DNA from: Bacillus yapensis
Lineage (GTDB): Bacteria > Bacillota > Bacilli > Bacillales > Cytobacillaceae
Direction: 5' to 3'
Length of the DNA: 64,000 bases
Assembly (NCBI RefSeq): GCF_005280205.1
Contig: NZ_SUND01000012.1
Span: forward strand, 101,794 to 165,793
This document shows positions 55,118 through 63,882 of the stretch, one piece after another (within the stretch, counting starts at the first letter, position 1; each line of letters opens with the position of its first letter). A model generated the notes under the pieces. It ran no database searches and was not told the origin of the DNA. It was given only the letters and a program-made list of their open reading frames with translations. Made by a program: the position numbers and the translations under genes.

Positions 55118-56050
55118 GTGGAAAGGATTAATGATACCTTGAAAAAATTAGGGAACAATGCTGGTTTTCAAGCACGCTTTCAGAAAATGAGGCAGGATAC
55201 TTTGCAAAATCCATCCGTTCGTGCCTTTTTAGTAAAGCATGAAGATGAAATTACAGATGACATGCTTGAAAGAAGTTTAATGACACTCTATGATTATGCG
55301 AATCAAAGCAAGAATTGTCAGGAATGTCCGAGTTTAGGGGAATGCAAGAACTTGATGCAAGGGTATCATCCACAGCTTGTAATCGGCAGAGGTACGATTG
55401 ATATTTCTTATGATCGTTGCCCGCTTAAAGTGATGGACGAGGAAAAGAGAAAGAGCGAAAAATTAATTCAGAGCATGTACGTGCCAAAGGATATTTACCA
55501 GGCATCATTCACAGATTTATATGATGATGAATTAGGCAGAAGAGACGCGATTAAGAAGGCTGTTCTTTTTGTGAAAAATTATGAGCCTGGGGCTAAGCAA
55601 AAAGGTCTCTATTTTTACGGAAAATTTGGTGTGGGGAAATCATTTTTGCTCGGTGCGATTGCCAATGAATTGGCGCGAAAGAATGTCTCGTCCATGATTG
55701 TCTATTTCCCAGAGCTATTAAGAGAGTTAAAGAACTCCATTGGTGATTCAACTTTAAATGAGAAAATCGAAAACATTAAGAATCAACCAGTCTTGATGAT
55801 TGATGATATTGGTGCGGAGACGATGTCAAGCTGGACCCGAGATGAAGTACTTGGTCCGATTCTGCAATATCGTATGCAGGAGTACTTACCAACTTTTTTC
55901 AGTACGAATTTTGATTATGAAGGTCTTGAACACCATCTCACATACAGTCAACGTGGAGAGGAAGAGAAAATGAAGGCACGTCGTGTCTTAGAGAGAATTC
56001 GTTACTTGACTGAGCCCGTTCTTGTAGATGGTCCAAACTTAAGAAGATGA
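55118..56050 (+). CDS. dnaI: Primosomal helicase loader DnaI
   Basis: 310 residues (B. subtilis 311). N-terminal helicase-binding domain with a zinc-binding Cys cluster (NCQECPSLGEC, then RCPLK), and AAA+ ATPase with Walker A GKFGVGKS (~168-176) and Walker B VLMIDDIGAE (~225-235). Loads the hexameric helicase DnaC. I prefer GTG 55118, eight bases after AGGGGG; GTG 55109, overlapping the dnaB stop, is an alternative but lies within that site. Confidence 0.93.
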   Translation: MERINDTLKKLGNNAGFQARFQKMRQDTLQNPSVRAFLVKHEDEITDDMLERSLMTLYDYANQSKNCQECPSLGECKNLMQGYHPQLVIGRGTIDISYDRCPLKVMDEEKRKSEKLIQSMYVPKDIYQASFTDLYDDELGRRDAIKKAVLFVKNYEPGAKQKGLYFYGKFGVGKSFLLGAIANELARKNVSSMIVYFPELLRELKNSIGDSTLNEKIENIKNQPVLMIDDIGAETMSSWTRDEVLGPILQYRMQEYLPTFFSTNFDYEGLEHHLTYSQRGEEEKMKARRVLERIRYLTEPVLVDGPNLRR

Positions 56051-56053
56051 ACT

Positions 56054-56094
56054 AAAAGCTAGCTATCGATTCAATTCGAAAGCTAGCTTTTTTG
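56054..56094 (+). terminator. Terminator of dnaB-dnaI
   Basis: AAAAGCTAGCT (56054-56064) pairs with AGCTAGCTTTT (56081-56091), followed by T. Confidence 0.85.
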
Positions 56095-56227
56095 CATAAA
56101 ACAATAGATTTAGTAGATTTATTTGATTGCTTCTATTTTAGTCAAAATCCCCATATACATGGAATACAGAGGTTGGACTAGTCCCTGTGGATTACCGCCG
56201 AGTAGACCGTATAGAGGGGGGATTTGG

Positions 56228-57082
56228 TTGGCTGAAATTACGTTCCTAAACAAAGAGGATGCTAACCAGTTTCACAATTACATACAAAAGCAATTGCATT
56301 CCATGGTATTTGATAAAAAAATGATCCTTCTTTTAGAAGATGAAAATAAAGCGAAGGTGAAAATCGATAAAGGTGTTCAGGAAATTTTAGAAGCGTGTAA
56401 AAAAGCCTTTTTACAATTTATCATTAAGATTAAATTAAACGATTGGTTCAAGCTGATTTTAAAGGAGCAGTATTTTTATGAAGATGAAGATGAACAACTA
56501 CAAATTTTAGATATTGTTCAATCCATTCTTGACGGAAATCGCAATGATTTAGAGTCTCTTATCCACGATTTAAATATGAACAAACAGATTGAAAACGCCA
56601 TCTCGCAAATGTTTGAGGAGAGTCGAACTTTTTCTTTTGACTCCTTTGTTCGATTTCGGATGCGACCCTTTATGGAAAAACTTGAAAAATTTGTAGAGAT
56701 TTCGATAGATGAGTACAAAATGGAACAGGAGTACCAGATGTTTATTCAAACCTTAAGACAGTTTTTAGCGGAGAGGGCGCCTAAGATTAATCATCTGCAT
56801 TTGTTGATGGAGGACGGAGTTACCTTTTATGATGAACAGTACTATGAGATACGTAGAGCAGAACTCGTTCGAATGATTGATCGAAGGCTTATTTCCAACC
56901 ACCCGGTTTATATCGATTCTGTCACGATCGCTCCATTACTTTCGATTGCTCCTTCTACCATATATCTATATACAGACGACTATGAGCAGCCGCTAGTTCG
57001 AACGATCCTGAATATTTTTGAAGAGCGTGTGCAATTAAAGGAAATGGCCGAATTTTATCAAAATCGAACAGCTCTCTTTTAG
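56228..57082 (+). CDS. ytxC: Sporulation protein YtxC
   Basis: 284 residues (family about 280), mostly helical and acidic, with long amphipathic stretches (LKLNDWF, DILQSILDG type) and no membrane segment. Annotated as sporulation protein YtxC in Bacillus; biochemical role unknown. Start TTG 56228 (then AEITFLNKED) follows GAGGGGGG; the frame is open further upstream to 56123 but without a site. Followed by the thrS leader. Confidence 0.88.
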   Translation: MAEITFLNKEDANQFHNYIQKQLHSMVFDKKMILLLEDENKAKVKIDKGVQEILEACKKAFLQFIIKIKLNDWFKLILKEQYFYEDEDEQLQILDIVQSILDGNRNDLESLIHDLNMNKQIENAISQMFEESRTFSFDSFVRFRMRPFMEKLEKFVEISIDEYKMEQEYQMFIQTLRQFLAERAPKINHLHLLMEDGVTFYDEQYYEIRRAELVRMIDRRLISNHPVYIDSVTIAPLLSIAPSTIYLYTDDYEQPLVRTILNIFEERVQLKEMAEFYQNRTALF

Positions 57083-57105
57083 GCACAAAAAAATAATTCG
57101 AAAGC

Positions 57106-57134
57106 TTGATTTTACGAAATTAAACTACTATAAT
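57106..57134 (+). promoter_or_regulatory. thrS promoter
   Basis: TTGATT (57106-57111), 17-bp spacer, TATAAT (57129-57134); predicted start near 57141, at the 5' end of the T-box leader. Confidence 0.8.
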
Positions 57135-57140
57135 ACATAA

Positions 57141-57410
57141 TAATTGAACGTAGCAAAAGTATTGATGAGGACAAGAGTATTCGATAACCGGTTTCTAGAG
57201 AGGGAAGACATTGGCTGGAATCTTCCTAACACGAATGGAATGCTTACCACCTCTAAACTTCAACCAGGAAGTAGTAGTATTGGTTGACGGTTCAAACCGT
57301 TATATTTGTCACTAAAGTCACTTTTTCGTTATTTGGATAAGTGAAAATTAGGGTGGAACCACGTGTTAATAACAATAACTCGTCCCTTTCTATAGGGACG
57401 GGTTTTTTTA
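57141..57410 (+). promoter_or_regulatory. T-box riboswitch of thrS
   Basis: A leader of about 270 nt. The T-box sequence AGGGTGGAACCACG (57350-57363) pairs with the acceptor end of uncharged tRNA and is followed by an antiterminator/terminator region. ACC at 57246-57248, 3' side of stem I and followed by A, is a plausible threonine specifier codon. Uncharged tRNA-Thr should allow read-through into thrS. Confidence 0.92.
57378..57410 (+). terminator. T-box-controlled terminator of thrS
   Basis: ACTCGTCCCT (57378-57387) pairs with AGGGACGGGT (57394-57403), then TTTTTT. Confidence 0.92.
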
Positions 57411-57465
57411 TTTTTTAAACGAAGCCTTCATATGGCTTTTGCTAAATCATTAAGGAGGAATTTTT

Positions 57466-59400
57466 ATGTCAAACGTAGTTAAGTTATCGTTTCCAGATGG
57501 TGCAGTGAAGGAGTTTCCATTTGGTACGACTACTGAGGATGTTGCTGCATCCATTAGTCCTGGTCTTAAGAAAAAAGCGATAGCAGGTAAAGTAAATGGT
57601 GCAATGTACGATCTTCGTCGTCCGATTGAAGAAGATGGGGCGATTGAAATCGTGACTGCTGGTAGCGATGATGCACTTGAGGTGCTACGTCACAGTACAG
57701 CTCATTTAATGGCACAAGCGATTAAGCGTTTATATAAAAATGTGAAGCTTGGGGTAGGTCCAGTTATTGAAGGTGGATTTTACTATGATATCGATCTAGA
57801 AGAATCCATTACACCAGAAGACCTTCCATTAATCGAAAAAGAAATGAAGAAAATCATCAACGAAAACATCGAGGTTGTTCGTAAAGAAGTTAGCCGCGAT
57901 GAAGCAATTGAGCTTTATAAAGAAATTGGCGACGAGTATAAATTAGAATTAATCGATGCCATTCCAGCTGATGAGAAGGTAACAATCTATGAACAAGGTG
58001 ATTTCTTCGACCTATGTCGTGGTGTTCATGTTCCTTCAACAGGAAAAATTAAAGAGTTTAAGCTATTAAGCATTGCTGGAGCTTACTGGCGTGGAGATAG
58101 CAAAAATAAGATGCTTCAACGTATTTACGGAACTGCATTCTTCCAAAAAGCTGATTTAGATGAGCATTTACGTTTATTAGAAGAAGCAAAAGAGCGCGAT
58201 CACCGTAAAATTGGGAAAGAGCTGAAGCTTTTTACAAACAATCTATTGGTTGGTCAAGGCTTACCATTATGGCTTCCAAAGGGTGCAACAATCCGTCGTA
58301 TTATCGAGCGTTATATTGTCGATAAAGAAGTTCGCCTTGGTTATGATCATGTATACACTCCAATTATGGGAAGTGTGGATCTGTATAAAACTTCTGGTCA
58401 CTGGGATCATTACCATGAAGATATGTTCCCGCCAATGGAAATGGATAATGAACAGCTAGTTCTTCGTCCGATGAACTGTCCGCATCACATGATGGTGTAC
58501 AAACAAGGAATTCACAGCTATCGTGAACTACCGATTCGTATTGCTGAACTTGGTACAATGCACCGTTATGAAATGTCTGGAGCACTTTCCGGATTACAAC
58601 GTGTACGCGGGATGACTTTAAATGACGCTCACGTATTTGTTCGTCCTGATCAAATCAAAGACGAATTTAAACGTGTCGTGAATTTAACATTAGAAGTTTA
58701 TAAGGACTTCAATATTACTGACTATACTTTCCGTCTATCCTACCGTGACCCTCAAGATACTGAAAAGTATTTTGATGATGATGCAATGTGGGAAAAGGCA
58801 CAATCCATGCTTAAAGAAGCAATGGACGAATTAGGTCTTGATTATTACGAGGCAGAAGGAGAAGCTGCATTCTATGGTCCGAAGCTTGACGTTCAAGTAA
58901 AGACTGCACTTGGTAAAGATGAAACTTTATCAACTGTTCAATTAGACTTCTTATTACCAGAGCGCTTTGATTTAACTTATGTTGGAGAAGACGGTAAGCA
59001 GCATCGTCCAGTCGTTATCCACCGTGGTGTTGTATCAACAATGGAACGTTTTGTTGCCTTCTTAATTGAAGAATACAAAGGGGCATTCCCAACTTGGTTA
59101 GCACCGGTTCAAGTACAAGTAATTCCAGTATCTCCGGATGTTCATTTTGATTATGCAAAACAAGTTGTGGAACAGCTTAAATCTGAAGGCTTCCGTGTTG
59201 AGCTAGATGATCGCAATGAAAAAATGGGTTACAAGATCAGAGAAGCACAAATCCAAAAGATTCCTTACATGCTAGTAGTTGGTGACAACGAAGTAGCAGA
59301 AAATGCCGTAAACGTCCGCAAATACGGTGAGCAAAAGTCTGAAACAATCTCATTCAACGACTTCATTGCGGGCATTAAAGCTGAAGTTCAACGTTTCTAA
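57466..59400 (+). CDS. thrS: Threonyl-tRNA synthetase
   Basis: 644 residues, class II. TGS domain (1-63), editing domain with [15 protein letters not shown], then the catalytic core with [11 protein letters not shown] (zinc ligand Cys338), [21 protein letters not shown] and [18 protein letters not shown], and an anticodon-binding domain (about 540-644). ATG 57466 follows TAAGGAGGAA. Expression is set by the T-box upstream. Confidence 0.98.
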   Translation: MSNVVKLSFPDGAVKEFPFGTTTEDVAASISPGLKKKAIAGKVNGAMYDLRRPIEEDGAIEIVTAGSDDALEVLRHSTAHLMAQAIKRLYKNVKLGVGPVIEGGFYYDIDLEESITPEDLPLIEKEMKKIINENIEVVRKEVSRDEAIELYKEIGDEYKLELIDAIPADEKVTIYEQGDFFDLCRGVHVPSTGKIKEFKLLSIAGAYWRGDSKNKMLQRIYGTAFFQKADLDEHLRLLEEAKERDHRKIGKELKLFTNNLLVGQGLPLWLPKGATIRRIIERYIVDKEVRLGYDHVYTPIMGSVDLYKTSGHWDHYHEDMFPPMEMDNEQLVLRPMNCPHHMMVYKQGIHSYRELPIRIAELGTMHRYEMSGALSGLQRVRGMTLNDAHVFVRPDQIKDEFKRVVNLTLEVYKDFNITDYTFRLSYRDPQDTEKYFDDDAMWEKAQSMLKEAMDELGLDYYEAEGEAAFYGPKLDVQVKTALGKDETLSTVQLDFLLPERFDLTYVGEDGKQHRPVVIHRGVVSTMERFVAFLIEEYKGAFPTWLAPVQVQVIPVSPDVHFDYAKQVVEQLKSEGFRVELDDRNEKMGYKIREAQIQKIPYMLVVGDNEVAENAVNVRKYGEQKSETISFNDFIAGIKAEVQRF

Positions 59401-59406
59401 AAAAAT

Positions 59407-59449
59407 AGTTGATTGGAGCGGAAGGCATTGCCTGGAGTGGAAATCAACT
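59407..59449. repeat. Short (43-bp) form of the dispersed repeat
   Basis: AGTTGATT (59407-59414) and AATCAACT (59442-59449) bound a 43-bp sequence. Read on the minus strand, its first and last ~19 bases match the two ends of the 16617-16746 repeat with two and one differences; the ~90-bp middle is missing. It lies right after thrS and could also fold as a hairpin. Confidence 0.75.
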
Positions 59450-59551
59450 TGTAAAAAAACTATTGCCAAGCATAAATTATTCTGATACAATTCTTTTTGT
59501 TGCAATAGAGATGGCGTTCCGATTGAACGCTAGACAATAAAGAGTGTTACA

Positions 59552-59581
59552 TTGACAACAAACACGCCTTTGTTGTAAAAT
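59552..59581 (+). promoter_or_regulatory. Promoter of infC-rpmI-rplT
   Basis: TTGACA (59552-59557), 18-bp spacer, TAAAAT (59576-59581); start expected near 59588. Confidence 0.72.
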
Positions 59582-59587
59582 AGTTAG

Positions 59588-59847
59588 GTAACTGAATACG
59601 AGTTTAGGGAAAAGAAGAAGCACCCGCTTCTCACCTGATTGACGCAATGAGCAGTTAACAGGTTTTACGAGCAATTTTTGATTCGTTTATGTTTGTTTTC
59701 GTAAAGTGTGGGTGTATTATTCATCCACACTTTTTTAATTGCAAATTACTGCAATTTTAGCTTAGAATCAAGTGATGATTTGGGTTTGATACAACGTAAT
59801 TCTTGACCCAAAGCTGTGTTCGTAAAATTATTTGGAGGTGTCTAACT
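59588..59847 (+). promoter_or_regulatory. L20-type leader of infC-rpmI-rplT
   Basis: A 260-base untranslated leader with an internal terminator. In B. subtilis, ribosomal protein L20 binds the corresponding leader, which imitates its 23S rRNA site, and promotes premature termination. Position, length and terminator fit; I did not model the L20-binding fold. Confidence 0.7.
59704..59738 (+). terminator. Attenuator in the infC leader
   Basis: AAGTGTGGGTG (59704-59714) pairs with CATCCACACTT (59722-59732) with one wobble, then TTTT, over 110 bases before infC. Confidence 0.85.
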
Positions 59848-60363
59848 ATTAGCAAAGACATGTTGTTAAACGAGGGTATTCGTGCCCGAGAAGTTCGTCT
59901 AATTGACCAAAATGGCGAGCAACTAGGGATTAAGTCAAAGAACGAAGCACTTGAGATTGCTGCACGTGTGAATTTGGACCTTGTACTTGTTGCTCCAACT
60001 GCTAAACCACCAGTAGCTCGTATTATGGACTACGGTAAGTTTAAATTCGAACAACAGAAAAAAGAAAAAGAAGCACGCAAAAATCAAAAGATTATCAATA
60101 TCAAAGAAGTTCGTCTTAGTCCAACAATTGATGAGCATGACTTTAATACAAAGTTACGTAATGCCATTAAGTTCTTAGAAAAAGGCGATAAAGTAAAAGC
60201 ATCGATTCGTTTCAAAGGTCGTGCAATTACACATAAAGAAATTGGTCAAAGAGTTTTAGTTCGTTTTGCTGAAAGCTGCAATGAAGTAGCAACAGTAGAA
60301 TCTCATCCAAAGATGGATGGAAGAAGCATGTTTATGATGCTTGCCCCTAAAAACGATAAGTAA
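59848..60363 (+). CDS. infC: Translation initiation factor IF-3 (ATT start codon)
   Basis: 171 residues; binds 30S, prevents subunit joining and checks initiator tRNA. Sequence [20 protein letters not shown], then the linker [11 protein letters not shown] and C-terminal domain [28 protein letters not shown] (59831-59841) is correctly spaced for ATT 59848 and not for the first ATG (59860). A rare AUU/AUA start is known for infC, where it allows IF-3 to limit its own translation. Confidence 0.95.
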   Translation: MSKDMLLNEGIRAREVRLIDQNGEQLGIKSKNEALEIAARVNLDLVLVAPTAKPPVARIMDYGKFKFEQQKKEKEARKNQKIINIKEVRLSPTIDEHDFNTKLRNAIKFLEKGDKVKASIRFKGRAITHKEIGQRVLVRFAESCNEVATVESHPKMDGRSMFMMLAPKNDK

Positions 60364-60379
60364 TGAGGAGGAATACCAA

Positions 60380-60580
60380 ATGCCAAAAATGAAAACTCAC
60401 CGTGGCGCTGCAAAGCGTTTCAAGAGAACAGGATCTGGTAAACTGAAGCGTTCCCATGCTTACAGAAGCCATATGTTTGCTAACAAATCTCAAAAACAAA
60501 AGCGTAAGCTTCGTAAAGGTGCTCTTGTATCTTCTGGAGACTTCAAGCGTATCCGTAACTTATTAGTAAATCTTAAGTAA
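60380..60580 (+). CDS. rpmI: 50S ribosomal protein L35
   Basis: 66 residues, very basic, [20 protein letters not shown] is the L35 start. ATG 60380 follows GAGGAGGAA, 16 bases after infC. Confidence 0.98.
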   Translation: MPKMKTHRGAAKRFKRTGSGKLKRSHAYRSHMFANKSQKQKRKLRKGALVSSGDFKRIRNLLVNLK

Positions 60581-60606
60581 TTTTTCGAAACTAGGAGGGA
60601 AATAGA

Positions 60607-60966
60607 ATGCCACGTGTAAAAGGCGGTACAGTTACTCGCAGACGTCGTAAAAAAGTTTTAAAATTAGCTAAAGGTTATTTCGGTTCAAAACATACATTAT
60701 ATAAAGTTGCTAACCAACAGGTTATGAAATCATTAATGTATGCTTACCGTGACCGTCGCCAAAAGAAGCGCGACTTCCGTAAGCTTTGGATTACTCGTAT
60801 CAATGCTGCTGCTCGTATGAACGGACTTTCTTATAGCCGTTTAATGTTCGGTTTAAAGCAAGCTGGTATCGAAGTAAACCGCAAAATGCTTGCTGACTTA
60901 GCTGTAGCTGACGAAAAAGCATTTGCAGAATTAGCATCAGTTGCTAAACAAAACTTAAGCAAATAA
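60607..60966 (+). CDS. rplT: 50S ribosomal protein L20
   Basis: 119 residues: extended basic N-terminus ([20 protein letters not shown]) and globular C-terminal domain (60-119). Early assembly protein of the large subunit and, by family, the regulator of this operon through the leader. ATG 60607 follows AGGAGGGAA. Confidence 0.98.
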   Translation: MPRVKGGTVTRRRRKKVLKLAKGYFGSKHTLYKVANQQVMKSLMYAYRDRRQKKRDFRKLWITRINAAARMNGLSYSRLMFGLKQAGIEVNRKMLADLAVADEKAFAELASVAKQNLSK

Positions 60967-60978
60967 TATTTGCTCATC

Positions 60979-61016
60979 AAAAGCCATTCTCTTCAAGGAG
61001 GATGGCTTTTATGCAT
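60979..61016 (+). terminator. Terminator after rplT
   Basis: AAAAGCCAT (60979-60987) pairs with ATGGCTTTT (61002-61010), T-rich tail after ATGCA. Confidence 0.75.
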
Positions 61017-61037
61017 TTTTATATAAGGGGGAGAAAA

Positions 61038-61295
61038 ATGGTGTATTTACTTTATTACATTCTATTCATCAATCTGATTGGTGTTATCGTCATGTATGCA
61101 GATAAACAGAAGGCACGAAAAAACGAATATCGAATTCCTGAAAAAACATTGTGGCTTGTAGCTGTTTTAGGGGGAGCGATTGGCACGACAATCGGGATGA
61201 AATGGTTTCGTCATAAAACAAAACATGCTTCTTTTAAATGGGGATTCCCTGCATTAGCTATAATCTGGCTTGGTCTATTATTATACTTATCCTAA
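61038..61295 (+). CDS. ysdA: DUF1294 small membrane protein (YsdA)
   Basis: 85 residues with helices near 2-20, 41-56 and 68-84 and the DUF1294 pattern DKQKAR...RIPEKTLW...GGAIGTTIGMKWFRHKTKH. Function unknown. ATG 61038 follows AAGGGGGAG; the in-frame codon at 61002 lies in the terminator of rplT and is rejected. Confidence 0.87.
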   Translation: MVYLLYYILFINLIGVIVMYADKQKARKNEYRIPEKTLWLVAVLGGAIGTTIGMKWFRHKTKHASFKWGFPALAIIWLGLLLYLS

Positions 61296-61370
61296 TTTTT
61301 TGTCATAAAAATCATCTATCCTCGATAAGCTTTAATAACATCAGGGAATTTTACAAAAGAAGGTGAGAGC

Positions 61371-61943
61371 GTGGAAGACCAAATGACAATGCTTTTAGTA
61401 ATGGTGGAAACCGGCGGGATTTTAGCTCCAATCGTCTTTGTTTTATTTCACTGTGTTCGGCAATTCTTCTTTTTCCCCGTCGCAGTTATCTGTATTGCTG
61501 GGGGAGTATTGTTTGGCACTGTCGCGGGCACCTTTTATTCCATGGTGGGATTATTTTTAAGTAGCATCTTTTTTTATGTACTTATCAAACGAATGCCAAA
61601 AACGCATCAAAAATTATCGCTGATTAAGAAAAAATGGTTTGGTGAATATCGCAATTTAACAACTGGCCAAGTAGCGATTTTACGGCTCATCCCGTTCATT
61701 CATTATCATTTACTAAGCTTTTGTCTAATGGAAAGACATCGAGGCTTCAGAGGCTATATGAAAGCCTCGTTCCTTACGAATATACCACTAGCACTTTTTT
61801 ATACTGTGTTCGGGGAGTTCATTAGTCGGTTTACTCCAACGATGATCCTCGTTATTTTATTTTCGCTTTCGATTCTTGTCTATCTTCTTCGTGAAAGGAT
61901 GACCATTATCAAATGGCGTGAATTTTTCAAGGAAGCTGCGTAA
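61371..61943 (+). CDS. TVP38/TMEM64 (DedA-like) membrane protein
   Basis: 190 residues, five to six helices, with the VTT/SNARE-associated core: FPVAVICIAGGVLFGTVAGTFYSMVG, then RLIPFIHYHLLSFCLMERH (the conserved region normally around R-P-x-P/N) and FRGYMKASFLTNIPLALFY. Family members are lipid scramblase/transport-like proteins. GTG 61371 follows GAAGGTGAG. Confidence 0.82.
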   Translation: MEDQMTMLLVMVETGGILAPIVFVLFHCVRQFFFFPVAVICIAGGVLFGTVAGTFYSMVGLFLSSIFFYVLIKRMPKTHQKLSLIKKKWFGEYRNLTTGQVAILRLIPFIHYHLLSFCLMERHRGFRGYMKASFLTNIPLALFYTVFGEFISRFTPTMILVILFSLSILVYLLRERMTIIKWREFFKEAA

Positions 61944-61983
61944 ATAGAAAAGCATAAGCGATAGGAGCTGGAGCTAGACAGAA

Positions 61984-62018
61984 AAACCGGATTCTGATTA
62001 GAATCCGGTCAATTTTTT
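61984..62018. terminator. Bidirectional terminator, TVP38 gene / ysdB
   Basis: ACCGGATTC (61986-61994) pairs with GAATCCGGT (62001-62009), flanked by A and T runs. It ends at the ysdB stop. Confidence 0.88.
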
Positions 62019-62419
62019 GTAAAAGGTGTTTGTGAGCTATGACTTTTTTTCATAAATTCATGAATTGGACTTTTCCAATCGACTTTAGCATGTGGGTAGT
62101 GTTCTTTCACCTTTTTTTCAATAAACTCAAAATCCTCACGTACTAGTCCATTCAATGCAGAAACCCGATGTGGCCACATAAATACATCGACCACGACAAA
62201 AGCATCGTCGGTAGTCCCTAAATATTTCTCTCCTTCAAATAATACTCCTTTATAAGTAAGCAAAAAGTTTTTACGGACATTGTTTGTATTATCAAGGAAG
62301 AAAAATTTCTTTTGCTCATGGGCGAGCTCAAGCTTCCGTTTTGGATTTAACAAATATTTAATCGTGCTATATATTAAGAAAATAATAAGTGCAAACAATA
62401 GAAAACGGATTAACCACAC
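62009..62419 (-). CDS. ysdB: YsdB-family membrane-anchored protein
   Basis: 136 residues, one N-terminal helix (about 3-20), then a soluble domain with KKFFFLDNTNNVRKNFLLTYKG, typical of YsdB, linked to sigma-W control in B. subtilis. GTG 62419 follows GGAGGGCAATTGCT on the minus strand. Confidence 0.88.
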   Translation of the reverse strand: MWLIRFLLFALIIFLIYSTIKYLLNPKRKLELAHEQKKFFFLDNTNNVRKNFLLTYKGVLFEGEKYLGTTDDAFVVVDVFMWPHRVSALNGLVREDFEFIEKKVKEHYPHAKVDWKSPIHEFMKKSHSSQTPFTKN

Positions 62420-62543
62420 AGCAATTGCCCTCCAATCATTTTTCCATGTATACGAATGAACGCTAAAAAAGTTTCATTCGCGTTTATTTTTTTGCGTTTT
62501 TTCTTTATGATTAAGTAAGAAATAAGAATTGTAGGTGAATGAA

Positions 62544-63035
62544 GTGCAATTACAAGAAATTTTTGCAATGCAGAAAGAATTAGATAGTCATATTGAAAAA
62601 CAACATGGACTAGAGAATGATGATTTATTTGATCGGAAAGTATTGTCTTTGTTAGTTGAGCTAGGAGAGCTAGCTAATGAAACAAGATGCTTTAAGTTTT
62701 GGAGCTTAAAGCCAGCTTCCGATCAAGCGACTGTATTAGAAGAGTTCGTTGATGGGGTTCATTTTATGGCGTCCCTTGGAATTGAATGTGGCTTTGATAC
62801 GATTGATGAAGTAAAAAGTGTGACAGACGATAAGGTGACGATTAATGAGCAATTTTTAAAAGTATATGAAGCCGTTCATGCGTTTCGTTTAGCACGCTCT
62901 AAAGAGACATATATATCAATGCTGCAAGCTTATTTAGTTCTGGCAAATTTACTTGGTTTTCAAGATGAAGACATAAAACGAGCATACATTTCCAAAAACG
63001 AAGTAAATTATAAGAGGCAGCAAACAGGCTATTAG
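62544..63035 (+). CDS. All-alpha dimeric dUTP diphosphatase
   Basis: 163 residues in the MazG-like dUTPase_2 family; dUTP to dUMP, keeping uracil out of DNA. Metal-binding motifs VELGELANETRCFKFWS and EEFVDGVHFMASLG supply the E..E and E..D sets. GTG 62544 is five bases after AGGTGA; an in-frame GTG at 62535 overlaps that site. Confidence 0.85.
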   Translation: MQLQEIFAMQKELDSHIEKQHGLENDDLFDRKVLSLLVELGELANETRCFKFWSLKPASDQATVLEEFVDGVHFMASLGIECGFDTIDEVKSVTDDKVTINEQFLKVYEAVHAFRLARSKETYISMLQAYLVLANLLGFQDEDIKRAYISKNEVNYKRQQTGY

Positions 63036-63043
63036 TAGAATTT

Positions 63044-63073
63044 TTGTACATTTTCAAAGATTTTCGATATAAT
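63044..63073 (+). promoter_or_regulatory. Promoter of the M42 peptidase gene
   Basis: TTGTAC (63044-63049), 18-bp spacer, TATAAT (63068-63073). Confidence 0.6.
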
Positions 63074-63111
63074 GAATCCTATATTACATATTGAGGGAGT
63101 CGAAATAATTA

Positions 63112-63882
63112 ATGGCTAAATTAGATGAAACATTAACAATGCTTAAAGAGCTAACTGACGCCAAAGGTATCCCAGGCAACGAACGCGAGCCTAGAGAAGT
63201 CATGAAAAAGTACATAGAGCCTTTAGCTGATGAAGTAACAACAGATGGACTAGGTAGCTTAATTGCTAAAAAGGTTGGTAAAGAAGGCGGTCCGAAAGTT
63301 TTAGTTGCTGGACACTTAGATGAAGTCGGCTTCATGATCACACAAATCGATGATAAAGGATTCTTACGTTTCCAAACGGTTGGTGGCTGGTGGTCACAGG
63401 TTATGCTTGCACAACGCGTGACAATCGTAACAAGCAAAGGTGATGTAACGGGAGTCATCGGTTCGAAGCCGCCACATATTTTACCTCCGGAAGCTCGTAA
63501 AAAACCTGTTGAAATCAAGGATATGTTCATTGATATTGGCGCTTCTAGCCGTGAAGAAGTAGAAGAGTGGGGCGTTCGACCAGGAGACATGGTTGTCCCT
63601 TACTTTGAATTTACCGTCATGAATAATGAAAAAATGCTACTGGCAAAAGCTTGGGATAACCGAATTGGTTGTGCGATCGCTATCGATGTCTTAAAGCAAT
63701 TAAAAGGCGAAAAGCACGATAATGAAGTATACAGTGTAGGAAATGTTCAAGAAGAGGTTGGCTTAAGAGGAGCGAAAACTTCAGCGAACAAGATTAACCC
63801 AGATATCGGTTTTGCAGTGGATGTAGGAATTGCAGGAGATACACCGGGAATTACAGAAAAAGAAGCTATGAGTAAAATGTGA
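63112..63882 (+). pseudogene. ysdC: M42 glutamyl aminopeptidase YsdC, cut by an IS element
   Basis: The first 256 codons of an M42 peptidase (family about 360). Metal and catalytic residues His68 (GHLDEVGF), Asp182 (WDNRIG), Glu214/Glu215 (QEEVG) and Asp237 (VDVGIAGD) remain. After EAMSKM the frame ends in a TGA that is the first three bases of an insertion sequence, so the last ~100 residues, including the late histidine ligand, are lost. Promoter and GAGGGAG site are intact. Probably a recent inactivation. The remainder should lie beyond the IS, outside the window. Confidence 0.9.
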
